Positions 55,601-64,000 of a DNA stretch of 64,000 nucleotides are shown here, piece by piece. Within the stretch, counting starts at the first letter, position 1. Each line of letters starts with the position of its first letter. The notes beneath the pieces were generated by a model. It saw only the letters and a program-made list of their open reading frames with translations. It was not told the DNA's origin and made no database searches. The stretch comes from Blastomussa wellsi (taxonomy: Eukaryota; Cnidaria; Anthozoa; Scleractinia; Plerogyridae): positions 23,847,488 to 23,911,487 of the forward strand of contig OX393565.1 of assembly GCA_947652115.1 (NCBI GenBank), given 5' to 3'. The translations under genes and the position numbers were made by a program.

Positions 55601-58600
55601 GGCAAAGAATGTGGGAAGTCCACAGAGTTGAACATTAAAATAGGATGCAGCCATTATCCACTATTGGATTAATATTGTTGTTTAGATAGGCACTTTAAAG
55701 TATCTTTAATGTGAACATGCCAGTGTCTACTGCTGCAATTGTAGTCAGAAATCTGGTTTCGGAGTTAATGCCCAATTTAATGGCAGAATTTCTCTCTCTT
55801 TTTTTTCATTGCAGAATTGAGTTCAAGCCAAGTTGATGTTCTGTGGCACTGTTTAGTGTGTGATTCTGAGAGTTCTGATGACACATTAGAGTGGTTCTTA
55901 CAACAAGCTCAGAGCAAGGAGTTTCATGCTCTGGATGCTGCTGCTCTGCAATATATTTTTACTGAAAAGGTAGTTGCCCCTGTGGTGTTGTGTTCTGATC
56001 TCATCTATCTTTAGCTTTAGGTGGGTGGCTGTATAACGCGAGTGGTAGTCACAGCCACAGGCAACTTTCAAGTTGACATCTGATCTAATGCACCTTTGAC
56101 TTCTATGTGGCATAATAGATCATTCTGAAGTTCTCTAGATTTCGTAAGGTGGCCCACTATAGTTCCCAGTACATTCCAGCTCTTGTACTATGTTGGGTCT
56201 GTACTACCACTATTTAGAAGTTGATGTCACATTAATAATACCAAACGTTGTGATTTATTGCTGTATGTCAATCGTCCTCCGTAATCTTACCTAGCTGCCA
56301 TCTCTGCCAGCTGCGAAGTTTTCTATGACTGGTCTACATCTCTTACAACAACTTTACAAGATGTTCAAGTACTCTGATGTGAAACCTGCTGATCCTACCA
56401 AGGTAAATTTCCAATTCTTCTTTTGGTGCAGCTCTAGAATTTTATCTTGATCTTTTGAGTGTTGAGACTTACACATTGATTTGAAATTGCAGTTTTAAAG
56501 GCATATTTATCACTCTTTTCTTGTTCACTATACTCCCCCAAAATACCCCCCACCCCCAATCCAATGTTGCATGATTGCAGCAAAGGCCTCAGAGAAACAA
56601 ACTGGATCATTCATAGTAGGCGGTGTTGGGGGGGTGGGGTGGGGTTAAATTAGGGGACAAGGTGTAAAATGAGGCTGTAATACAATGAAATGACAATGTG
56701 TCAACACTTTTGTCACTCATTGTACAGCCTGTAGCTGCATAAACCTGGTATTATTTCCAACTGGTACAAATTTTAAAGTGATTTATTGAATCATGAAATT
56801 TTGCTGTACATCTATGTTGATAACAAGTGATGGTGATTATTAGCTTTGTTTTCCCATCAGCTATGCGGTATAGATCAGTTGTGGAACATAGCTGTTCAGG
56901 CTAGGTCTACTGAGGTTAGCTGGGCAGCGATCACATATCTGAACTCACTCTACATCAATGGTAAACAATACACCCACTTCATTGCATATTATGTACTTAG
57001 ATTTCCATTATTGTGGGATTTCTGTCACAAGAGGTAGCCTGCTATTGGCACACATCCCGCAGCCAGGGAGAGTAGCAATGTCCCTTTTATTAGTCTCTTT
57101 GCACTGCAGAAGCTAGGGTGAAGGTTGCCTGGTGCTATTAACTCCAGTTTGTTGCACAGCAGCAGTATGGGAAACGTGGCTCATTTCTTGGCAACATTAA
57201 ATGGAGCATCAAATATGTTTCTGTTTTGGTCATTTTTTCTTAGAATGGAACACTATTTGATAAAAAAGCAATTAATGTAACTGCCCATTATTCCAGCAAA
57301 TGGTGGTTGCTTGAAGTTTGAAGACGAGTTTATCCAGAGATGCATGACTATCATTGGAGGGGCTTCAAAGCATCTCAACATGGTACGTACAGGAAGAAGT
57401 GTTCATTGTCTTGTATAAATTACTGTCAGTACAATGGAGCCTTTTTCATGTACAGGAGTGTCATAAAACCAAAATGAAAAGTAATCACTCTGGTCTGTCC
57501 AAATGGATGCAGGTAATCCAATAAACCAAGTGCTAATTACAGTTCATGTATTCAGGTGCAATTTACAGAAATGTTAAACCCATACGCATTGCAATCTAAT
57601 TTTACATCTGCCAGTAGTTACCGGTATGCATTTCAAAATTGGACAATCTGCTGCCAAACCCTTAAATTAAGAAATTACATTACTATCAATGATAACCACA
57701 ATTTTCTTTAAATGTGACCTCTCACACGAAAACGTTCCTAACGGTTAGCCGTTTTCGACTGTATAGCCGTGCGAAGCCATTCATTGGCCGTTCGAATGGA
57801 TTGTAATTCCATTCGCACGGCTCGAGCCATCCATTTGTATGGTTTGGAGGGCCAGGCTTCCCTCCAAACCATACAAAGCCCTCTTAATTTTTTAAATTGT
57901 ATATAATTGCCCCTTTGAATATAAGAACAAAAACAAATTAAAATAAACCAAAATTGGAAGACAAACAAAAGGCACAGAATCAGCATGCTATTTAAGTCAA
58001 ACTTTTTTTTTTTTCCAAGTTTTAAGTGATTCGTTCTCCTGAACTGCTGAACTTGTCTTTACAGGAACAAAACCTGCAGATCATGGAGAGAGGTCTGCTT
58101 TTACTGAAGAGTCACATCGAGAGCTTCAAAAGAAGGTTTGTGCTTTCTTTGTGCACCCCCAGTTGAAATTTTTTGCTTCTCCTTGTGTCTTGAACCTCTG
58201 CGATCTTCACCATTCCTTATAATTTTATTGTATGATTTTTATTGCTAGGTTTGCATTTCACTTGCGTCTCTGGTGGTTGGAAGGGAGAGGTATTACATGC
58301 CATCAGCAGATAGCTCAGAGGCCTACTGTGAAACATTATCCCATCAGAGTCATGTGCCAACCAGCTGGCCTCTCGGACAAGGTAAGGTGTACTTCTGATT
58401 GGTAAATTAGCTATATCCTCTCTGCATCCTAAGTTTATTTTCCTTGGAAAAACAGAGCTGTAAATGTGCATTTCTGTGATGTCTACATGTATAGTTGTCG
58501 TTCAATCACATTATGTCTCTAAGGGCATCATTCAAAATCCTCTGAAACAGATTGTCCAATCCATTTGATCACTTGGCATACATGTATTTTATTTTACAGC

Positions 58601-61600
58601 ATACTGTTGGGTGCCTATCTTTGTACTGAGAATTGATTCTCACGTCTCGAACATTTAACATTAAACATTTTTTCAGCCTGAGATGACTTGGCAGACACTT
58701 GCTTAAAACTGACTTGTAACTCATTATTGTAGACAGTGGTTTTGGTGCCCAGCACATACAATAGCATGCAGATTTTTATGGTTGTTAGGGTGTCTGAGTG
58801 CATTGCGAGGATTTGGCTGTCTCGCAAATAATCATGCATTCATAAAATCCTGTCTGTACTCATTCCCTACCTCTTCCGGCTGCAGAGAGACTTGAATCAT
58901 TTAGCAATTTAATTTTTCTTGATGATTTAGGGTACATTTGAGATGAACTCATCAGATCTTGTGGCCGACCTTCGTGCAGAGGTGACGTTTTGGTGCAAAC
59001 AGCTTCAGGAGAAGCTCAGGAGAGACCCTCAGCTTGGGGACGGCTCATCTCAACACACACCCCTCTCGCCGTTCTCCCCACAGTTACATCCCCCATTCAG
59101 ACTCATATCCCAGGGGCATGAATTAACCCCTGACTTAGATGAAAAAAGCCTTGCGGAAGTTGGCTTTAAAGACTTGCAGGTAAGGAAGAAAGTTATAATT
59201 TTCATAACATCGTTACTTTAATGTTGTACCTAATCCTCTGTTACATTGCACCCATGCATATGTGAACACATGCATTTGTGAAAGTGTGGAACAGGGGCAA
59301 TGTAATTGAGAGGGTGTTTTATATTTTATAAGAAAATCACTGTTGATTTTTTTCAAATGTTGATCATTAAGGCAGAAAGTTAATTACACGTAAGTTTGTC
59401 AACTCACTCCTAAAGTCTTATTCCCCTAAAGTCTTATGTCATTTAAGGTGATTTAAGGCGATTCAGACTTTTGGGTTTTTTTATTGGAAGCTGGGTGTGA
59501 CTATTCCAGTGAAAACGTCTAAACATTAAGATGATTATGTCCATTTGCCACTGTTTATTGTATTGTCTAACACATAAGTTGCATGTAGTACCAAAATCAA
59601 GTGTGATGAAATCCATAATTTAAAATGAGAGCTTCATGTACTGAGAAACAAATTCCTGTAGTTAATTTGATTTTTACATTCTCATACCGTTCAAGTGAGG
59701 AAAATTACTGAGGAGTACATTGATCCCAAACATATATTAATCAACAGCTGACTCTTGTTTTATGCTCATTGCAGCTGGTTTTTGTATCAGTTGGAGCTGT
59801 TAGAAGAGACAGGCACCATGATAGTGGCTACATTCCCTCTTCTTCCCTGCCGTCACCTGACTGGGACTCCATACCTATGATCATTCTCCTTCAAGAACAA
59901 TACTTTGAACTGCTTTTTTCCTTCTTAGAAGCTCTGGATGGCTTTGTGGCCTCCAAAAGCAGCACAACTGAAAATTCACTTTGCAGTTCTTCAACGACAC
60001 CTCAAACATCTGCACAGACAGTTGTCATTGAAGAGCTGCTAGATCAGACTGAGGAAATGGACACTAGCAGTGAACAAAATGGCAACGCCCCATTGCTGCC
60101 TCTGATGGAAAGTCGAGTTGAATTTTTATGTGGAATTACTTGGGAACTCTTGTTTCTTTTACCAACAAACCAATCAATTCTTAACAAACTAAAATATTTT
60201 GGTAGAGTTTTACATACAGACCTTAAAGATAACGATAGCAAAAGTGATATGGACCAAACAACGGAGAAAGTACAGCCCGAGGACAAACTTTGGGAATCAT
60301 TATTGGACCCAAATTTCCCTCACAAACTTTTGTACTCTCTCCAGGTAATAGATTTGATACACAATTCCTCAAAGGAGTCGCACGCACAGTTTTCGCCCAC
60401 TTATTCTCGACTTAGTAGTGATTCTGATATCTCCGATAATGAGGACGAGAAAGAACCAGCTATGCCTCAAACTCAAGCTGTTTCTTGGGGATCACAGTTA
60501 ATTGAGTTTGGAGGACTTGCTCACTTGTATCACATACTCATGTCGGGCTGTTTAGAAGTCGCTGGGAACTCACTATGGACGCAGTGGCGGCAAGAATGTC
60601 TTGCGCACTTGTTGAAATTAATCTGCGAATTTGGGACCATGAAACGTAGCGGTGATGATGACGACGAGGTGTTTGCATCATCAGAAAGTGACACGAATAA
60701 GCTGCAGATTCAGAAAAAAGATGGACAGTTTCGTGTCAGGTATAAAAGTACTGACAAAGAGGAGGTTATATGCATCAAGTGTTTGTCTTCCAGTCTTATG
60801 TCGATTGTTAATGTGAACTCATTATTGGAGAAACTTCTTCACATTTCCTATCAGGCAACTCTGCCAATTCACGGAGGACAAAGTAGAGTCAGTGGAGGAG
60901 AAGGTGAGTTCCTGTTAATTTATTGAGTCTTTCTGTTCTTTTGTGGGATCAAGTGGTCTGTGTTCGAGCCCTAGCCGGGAAACTATTTTGTGTTCTTGGG
61001 AAAGACACCTTACCTCTCCACACTGGTGTATAAATGGGTACTGTGATGGGCTGACATCCCATAGGTAGAAATATTCCTAGTCACTTTGTGTCATGGAAAC
61101 CAGGGTCAATAGGCTTGTACACAGACTCTGCTGTCTTTTTTCTGCTCGTAATTACTCATTACCGGGCTGTCTGTTTGTCTCATAGTTGTTCATCATGCTG
61201 TATCGTTGCTGGTGTCTGCAGCCTTCACTGATGGCACCGTTAGAAGCTCCCTTCTTCAACAGAGTAACTTTAAACCTTGGCTACAGCAACTGGTGCTTTT
61301 AGCCAAAGAGGTAATGGCCAATTCCCTTTTTGAGACTTGCAAGTGCACAGGGAGTCATGGTAGTTGTAACAAACCTGATGAATTTTTTAACCGTGTTTAA
61401 ATAAAGATTTGAGATTTGAGATTTGAGATTTGAGATTCAACTTCACGTGCCAAGACTTGAGGATGTCGTGCACATGATGAATATGTTGTGGTTTAAATTT
61501 ATACCTGGTTTAAAAATTTTTAAGCCAGTTTGATATTGATTTCCCTTTGTTTCAGATTATGCTAATCAACATGAAAGGGAAATAAAAATCAAACTGGTTT

Positions 61601-63762
61601 AAAAAAATTTAAACCAGGTATAAATTTAAACCACAACAAATTCATGCGACTACCATGATTTCCTGTGTGCAAGTCTCATAGAGGGAAAAAGTCTCATAGA
61701 GGGAATCCCTTCCCTCCCTTATGCTGACCTTTATTCTTTGCTCTACAAGGACACAGCCAATTCACTGTACAAAAGAGATTAGCAGCTGGTAAATTTACCT
61801 GCCCACAGAAAACGTTTAGAAACTTCCAAAGTAGTCAGTGCAGCGGGAAAATTTTGTCAAAAAATAAATCTTTCCATACGTTTTCTGGCTTTGTTAGGTT
61901 CTCCATGTTTTGTGGTACAATGTACAGCCGCCATCTTATCGTAACAACTCGTGGCAGAGCGGGCTCATTGTTTTTTTTTTTCTTGTGCTGGACCTGTTAC
62001 AGACTTCCTATTGTGCCAAATGTGTTGTAATTTAATTTTGATAAAATTAATTTACTTGACTTGAAAATTAATGTTGATTACTTCATGGGCACATTTCTAT
62101 TTTCAGCCAAGTGTGAGATTTGAGGCCTGCCGTGGACTGTACAGATTGAGTCTAATCAAAGAAAACTCCTGCCTCATACAGCTGATGGATGCCCTGTTAG
62201 ACTCACTTCCACTAGCACAGTCTCTTCAATCACGAGAAACCTCTCATGGCAGGCGGCAAGAGCCCAGTGCAAGAGAATATTTCTCCATTCTGTGCAGACT
62301 TGTAGACGGTCTACCTACAGTGGAGGGAGGTCAAAAGGTACAATGTGCACGCACTATAATCAACTGACACCTGCATAAGACGGACAATTGATGTTGGTCC
62401 CTTCATGCCATATTTCAGGCATTTTGCTGTGTCTAAACTCTCCACAAGCCGGACGAATCTCTCAGACAGACCGTTGATGTCAGTCTTGATGTCGACCTTA
62501 GGAATGAATAGTTGACAGTGTTCATATACTTCCCATTTGGTCACAAAAGGCAAAGTAAAAACTCTCCATTCTGAACTTCGTACATGTCTTTTAATATTAC
62601 ATTTAAGGTAATTCCCTGGTAAAAGAACCCGTCATAGATTTCCGTTGAAACTTGGCACATGTTTGCTTTGAGTCACGAAAATTGTAAAAAGGTAATAAAA
62701 AGTGGGGGTCACCGTGCTCGTTTCCACGTGACAGTGCTGACGAATATATATTTACGCTTCTCTGGCAACAGCTGCGCATAACCCAAAACGAGACAACTAA
62801 GCTCCATATTTTCCTTAAAGTTTGCAGCATCCCACAACGTTTGACTTGGCTGTATTGTCTATTCACCAATGTACCAAAACAATGTCTTTGAACACCTTTG
62901 TTTTTACTTTACGCTCCAAAATAGACTTATTTTTTATATGCGCTGTTCGGCCCTTTATAGCTGAGTCCATGCAATTTAGTTCAATTTCCAGAAAACTGGC
63001 CATAGATTTCTGGCAATTTTTTTCTTATTGAAAGAAAACACTATTATCATTAAAATCATGAAATAAAAAATGGGGGTCACCGTACTCGTTTTCACGTTAG
63101 AGCCGCAGAATGTGCGCATGACCTGCATTTTTCCGAATTTTGAGCGAAGACTGGGGTGAGTTTTCAAACTGTCATACGGTTTTAAGGCCCTTGAAAGGTG
63201 GAAGACAGCATCGAAGAAAATATTTTAAGGAATTTTCATCGAAATACGGCAATTAGGGCGTTATATGATGGAGTGGGAGCTTAAATGCCAATGTAGGGGT
63301 TCATTAAAAATTTAACAGCCATCCTCTGTAAGTCGAACTCAACAACTAACGCTATCACTTTACACGTTAATATGCAACTTTTGAAACATCAAGACTCACC
63401 TTGGCCAGAAAACTTGCCTACCGACATTTTCATTAACGTTTACTCTTCGAGCAACCCCATTAATGATCTTTCTGCAGAAACTCCTTTTTGTGGCCACCAT
63501 TTTGTTATGCACAGTGCATGAGAGATGCGCAGTGCAAAACCACTGAATTACCTTAAGAAGTTCATGTTACATCAAGACTATATCATCTAGTTGGTTTATT
63601 TATTGTGATCACCTGAAGTTACCTGCGAGCAATGCGGCTTATAAATTTATATTTACATGAATTCTTTGTTTTCTGAATGTTTGTGATTTCTTAAACACTG
63701 CAGGATCATGAAGTTGACCTGGATTCGCTGGCTAAGCTGCTCGCCAAGTACATACGAGAATG
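40628..63762 (+). CDS. USP34: USP34-type ubiquitin carboxyl-terminal hydrolase, 5' part (continues past window)
   Basis: 29 coding exons, frame-consistent: 40628-40670, 40804-40879, 40987-41263, 41521-41550, 41698-41793, 45800-45841, 47453-47602, 47877-47944, 48467-48580, 48834-48912, 49564-49628, 49762-49840, 50223-50315, 50735-50981, 52913-53081, 53522-53888, 54545-54672, 54988-55262, 55815-55969, 56295-56402, 56861-56960, 57297-57382, 58065-58135, 58249-58381, 58931-59179, 59775-60903, 61186-61310, 62107-62337, 63704-63762. About 1,614 codons. Diagnostic blocks shared with vertebrate USP34: YLCKLTDKDLRQP, DSLDLAFKYF, LTVRLAGLSQI, FGPNLHVELLKQSQIILNYL, QVDVLWHCLV, HELTPDLDEKSL. These are helical-repeat (armadillo-like) and linker regions; the USP Cys/His catalytic domain lies further downstream in the family and is not in this window. 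USP34 removes ubiquitin chains, for example from axin in Wnt signalling. Exons 4 and 5 (10 and 32 codons) have no clear vertebrate counterpart and are less certain. Confidence 0.9.
42149..42490 (+). mobile_element. dispersed repeat copy 2 with hairpin end (USP34 intron 5)
   Basis: The first 112 bp match 9738-9849 with one visible difference. It then carries a perfect-looking hairpin at about 42384-42488 (arms GGTGAATAGTGGCAGAATAT and inverse around CCGCTTCGCGG). Non-coding, probably a small DNA transposon. Confidence 0.65.
43398..44300. mobile_element. hAT-like non-autonomous element
   Basis: Left end CAGGGCTCGAAATAACGGCC; the inverse of the right end is CAAGCCTCGAAATAATTTTC. The 6-bp sequence ATGGGT flanks both sides (43392-43397, 44301-44306). 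CAGGGCTCGAAAT-type termini are typical of hAT elements. Internal arms repeat GACCGGTCA-type motifs. No transposase frame. USP34 intron 5. Confidence 0.6.
44526..45010 (+). mobile_element. 3' end of a non-LTR retrotransposon (USP34 intron 5)
   Basis: The + frame ends RLPLCRTNIRQFSLFFRGPK FFNSLSPEISGSSSLASFKK QLKAYIIDNY and stops at 44762. This is the characteristic C-terminus of CR1/L2/Jockey-type reverse transcriptases (R.P..RT...FS....GP..WNSLP...K...FK..LK). An AT-rich 3'UTR and an ACAATAAAAAATAAAGAA tail follow. Strongly 5'-truncated. Confidence 0.75.
46109..46680 (+). mobile_element. Penelope-like retroelement fragment nested in the MITE
   Basis: Flanked on both sides by TATATACATGTATA (46095-46108 and 46681-46694), consistent with a 14-bp target duplication. 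Encoded remnants: RNHTASFRHAKHRNSPELSK HIWTLKDNNI, then after a frame change near 46385 NLCLKEKFLIICRPELSSLN KRNELVSSCRHRNK. This is the C-terminal GIY-YIG endonuclease region of Penelope-like elements. Its last about 67 bp (with a hammerhead ribozyme) are repeated in inverse at its left end (46169-46225), the partial inverted terminal repeat often seen in 5'-truncated Penelope copies. Confidence 0.8.
46603..46645 (+). ncRNA. hammerhead ribozyme, complete (Penelope-type)
   Basis: All core and stem elements are present in order. Stem I 5' strand ATCCC (46603-46607); CTGATGA box (46608-46614); stem II GTGG, loop GCAA, CCAC (46615-46626); GAA (46627-46629); stem III ACA, loop GGCT, TGT (46630-46639); cleavage nucleotide A at 46640 (GUA triplet); stem I 3' strand GGGAT (46641-46645). 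Every stem base is Watson-Crick paired. Minimal hammerheads with very short stem III are known from Penelope-like elements. It lies in the sense direction of USP34 intron 6. Confidence 0.85.
47719..47806 (-). mobile_element. tRNA-like SINE head (minus strand)
   Basis: Read on the minus strand it holds an A-box-like TGACGCAGTACTGAGAGCAC and a B-box GGTTCAACTCC about 50 bases apart. No full tRNA fold with acceptor stem is evident. USP34 intron 7. Confidence 0.5.
49023..49210 (+). mobile_element. tRNA-derived SINE (USP34 intron 10)
   Basis: Starts AGCATGACCGAGTGGTTTGG GTGC (A-box), then GAGTTCAAGGTCTCC (degenerate B-box) at about 49075. A second GTCCTGAGTTCAGATC follows. Not a functional tRNA. 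Confidence 0.55.
51317..52606. mobile_element. 1.3-kb DNA transposon with about 110-bp inverted repeats (USP34 intron 14)
   Basis: The left end CCTGCGAACACAGATGGATT TCTGGCTTTTGTTTC continues through GCGAAACCGAGCCAGG and TTGATTTCCATGACGTCAA. The right end is the inverse over the same length (52500-52606). The interior has no recognisable transposase. Target duplication unclear. Related ends are frequent in cnidarian DNA as I recall; superfamily not assigned. Confidence 0.65.
55280..55540 (+). mobile_element. SINE, nearly full length (USP34 intron 18)
   Basis: Head with A-box-like GTTGATGCACTGGACTCC, a diverged B-box CTGTGTTCAGACTC, then GCGAGACACCTCTCTTCCAA, GATGGACTAGCATCCCATCC and GGAAACCGGGATAAGCTCCG near the end. 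The best copy in this window of the family seen at 17.2, 25.1, 40.3 and 60.9 kb. Confidence 0.7.
57735..57890. repeat. foldback cluster (USP34 intron 22)
   Basis: A hairpin with arms TTTGTATGGTTTGGAGGG and inverse (57833-57881), preceded by shorter mutually inverse motifs (CGAATGGATTGTAATTCCATTCG; GCCGTGCGAA/GCACGGC). Non-coding. Confidence 0.65.
60942..61130 (+). mobile_element. SINE (USP34 intron 26)
   Basis: B-box with flanks TGTGTTCGAGCCCTAGCCGG, then TTGGGAAAGACACCTTACCT, GTGATGGGCTGACATCCC, GTAGAAATATTCCTAGTCAC and TTGTACACAGACT at the end. Confidence 0.7.
61329..61705. mobile_element. foldback element with nested retroposon tail (USP34 intron 27)
   Basis: Outer arms GACTTGCAAGTGCACAGGGA and inverse of TTCCTGTGTGCAAGTCTCAT. 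Inner arms TTTAAATTTATACCTGGTTT and inverse (61492-61640). The left arm is interrupted at about 61365-61438 by ACCGTGTTTAAATAAAGATT TGAGA with four tandem TTTGAGA units, a retroposon 3' end with its microsatellite tail. Confidence 0.7.
62607..63552. mobile_element. TTAA-flanked DNA element (USP34 intron 28)
   Basis: TTAA at 62603-62606 and 63553-63556. Ends GGTAATTCCCTGG and inverse of CCACTGAATTACC share GGTAATTC. Inside, TGGGGGTCACCGTGCTCGTT (62703) and a close direct copy (63071) recur. No transposase frame. By target site it groups with the other TTAA elements, though its ends differ from the AGTGC type. Confidence 0.5.
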
Positions 63763-64000
63763 GTTAGTAACAAAATGATTTTGAAAAATGTTATTTTCAG
63801 TTAATTTCTGTCGTTTAATTTTTTAAATAGACCCTTGAGTTAGAGCGAGTTTCAATGTTGTAAAACCAGAACCAAAGTAATTACTTTGGCCAATCGCAAA
63901 GAACGGAGACAATCCAATGATCCAATCAAACTCGAAGTAATTACACGTAGGCAACACAAAGTGCGGGAAAACATCCACGTGCGAGTCACGGTTGATTTTG

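Overview
The window is animal nuclear DNA: AT-rich, with spliced genes whose introns use GT..AG borders, and gene-poor stretches packed with transposon remnants. The gene set (USP34, AHSA1, TTC9 and bublin/UPF0184 homologues) is metazoan. The tRNA-derived SINEs, THAP/TTAA DNA transposons, Penelope-like elements and abundant foldback repeats suggest an anthozoan cnidarian, most likely a stony coral. No organism name can be read from the sequence. There are no bacterial features, rRNA genes or functional tRNA genes.

Layout. 1-13 kb is largely intergenic. It holds a candidate single-exon or first-exon peptide precursor (2.8-2.9 kb, minus strand), then a dense transposon island (5.6-12.8 kb). The island contains a TTAA-flanked, THAP-encoding element of Kolobok type, a Harbinger-type MITE, a 35-bp tandem array, LINE 3' ends, and two inverted copies of one repeat that bracket it. 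13-22 kb is an old tandem segmental duplication. Each unit carries a small minus-strand gene for a secreted peptide precursor of 70-74 residues: signal peptide, a short peptide ending in an amidation/dibasic site (RFGKR in one, RWGKR in the other), then an almost invariant two-cysteine peptide in a second exon. Their TATA-box promoters and 5'UTR introns are duplicated too. I know no named family for them; they are the best candidate for an undescribed system here.

24-40 kb holds three compact, confidently reconstructed genes. TTC9-like (+, 4 exons) and AHSA1 (-, 11 exons, Hsp90 co-chaperone) are convergent. AHSA1 and bublin/UPF0184 (+, 2 exons) are divergent, with 390 bp between their start codons, so they probably share a bidirectional promoter. 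40.6 kb to the right edge is the 5' part of a USP34-type ubiquitin hydrolase gene (+; 29 coding exons found, about 1,614 codons). Its catalytic domain must lie beyond the window.

The introns of AHSA1 and USP34 are full of mobile DNA: SINEs, foldback elements, hAT-like and TTAA-flanked elements, and a Penelope-like retroelement carrying a hammerhead ribozyme with all core bases and every stem paired. That ribozyme lies in the sense direction in a USP34 intron. Exon borders were read by eye from splice consensus, reading-frame continuity and recalled family sequence; transcripts were not available.
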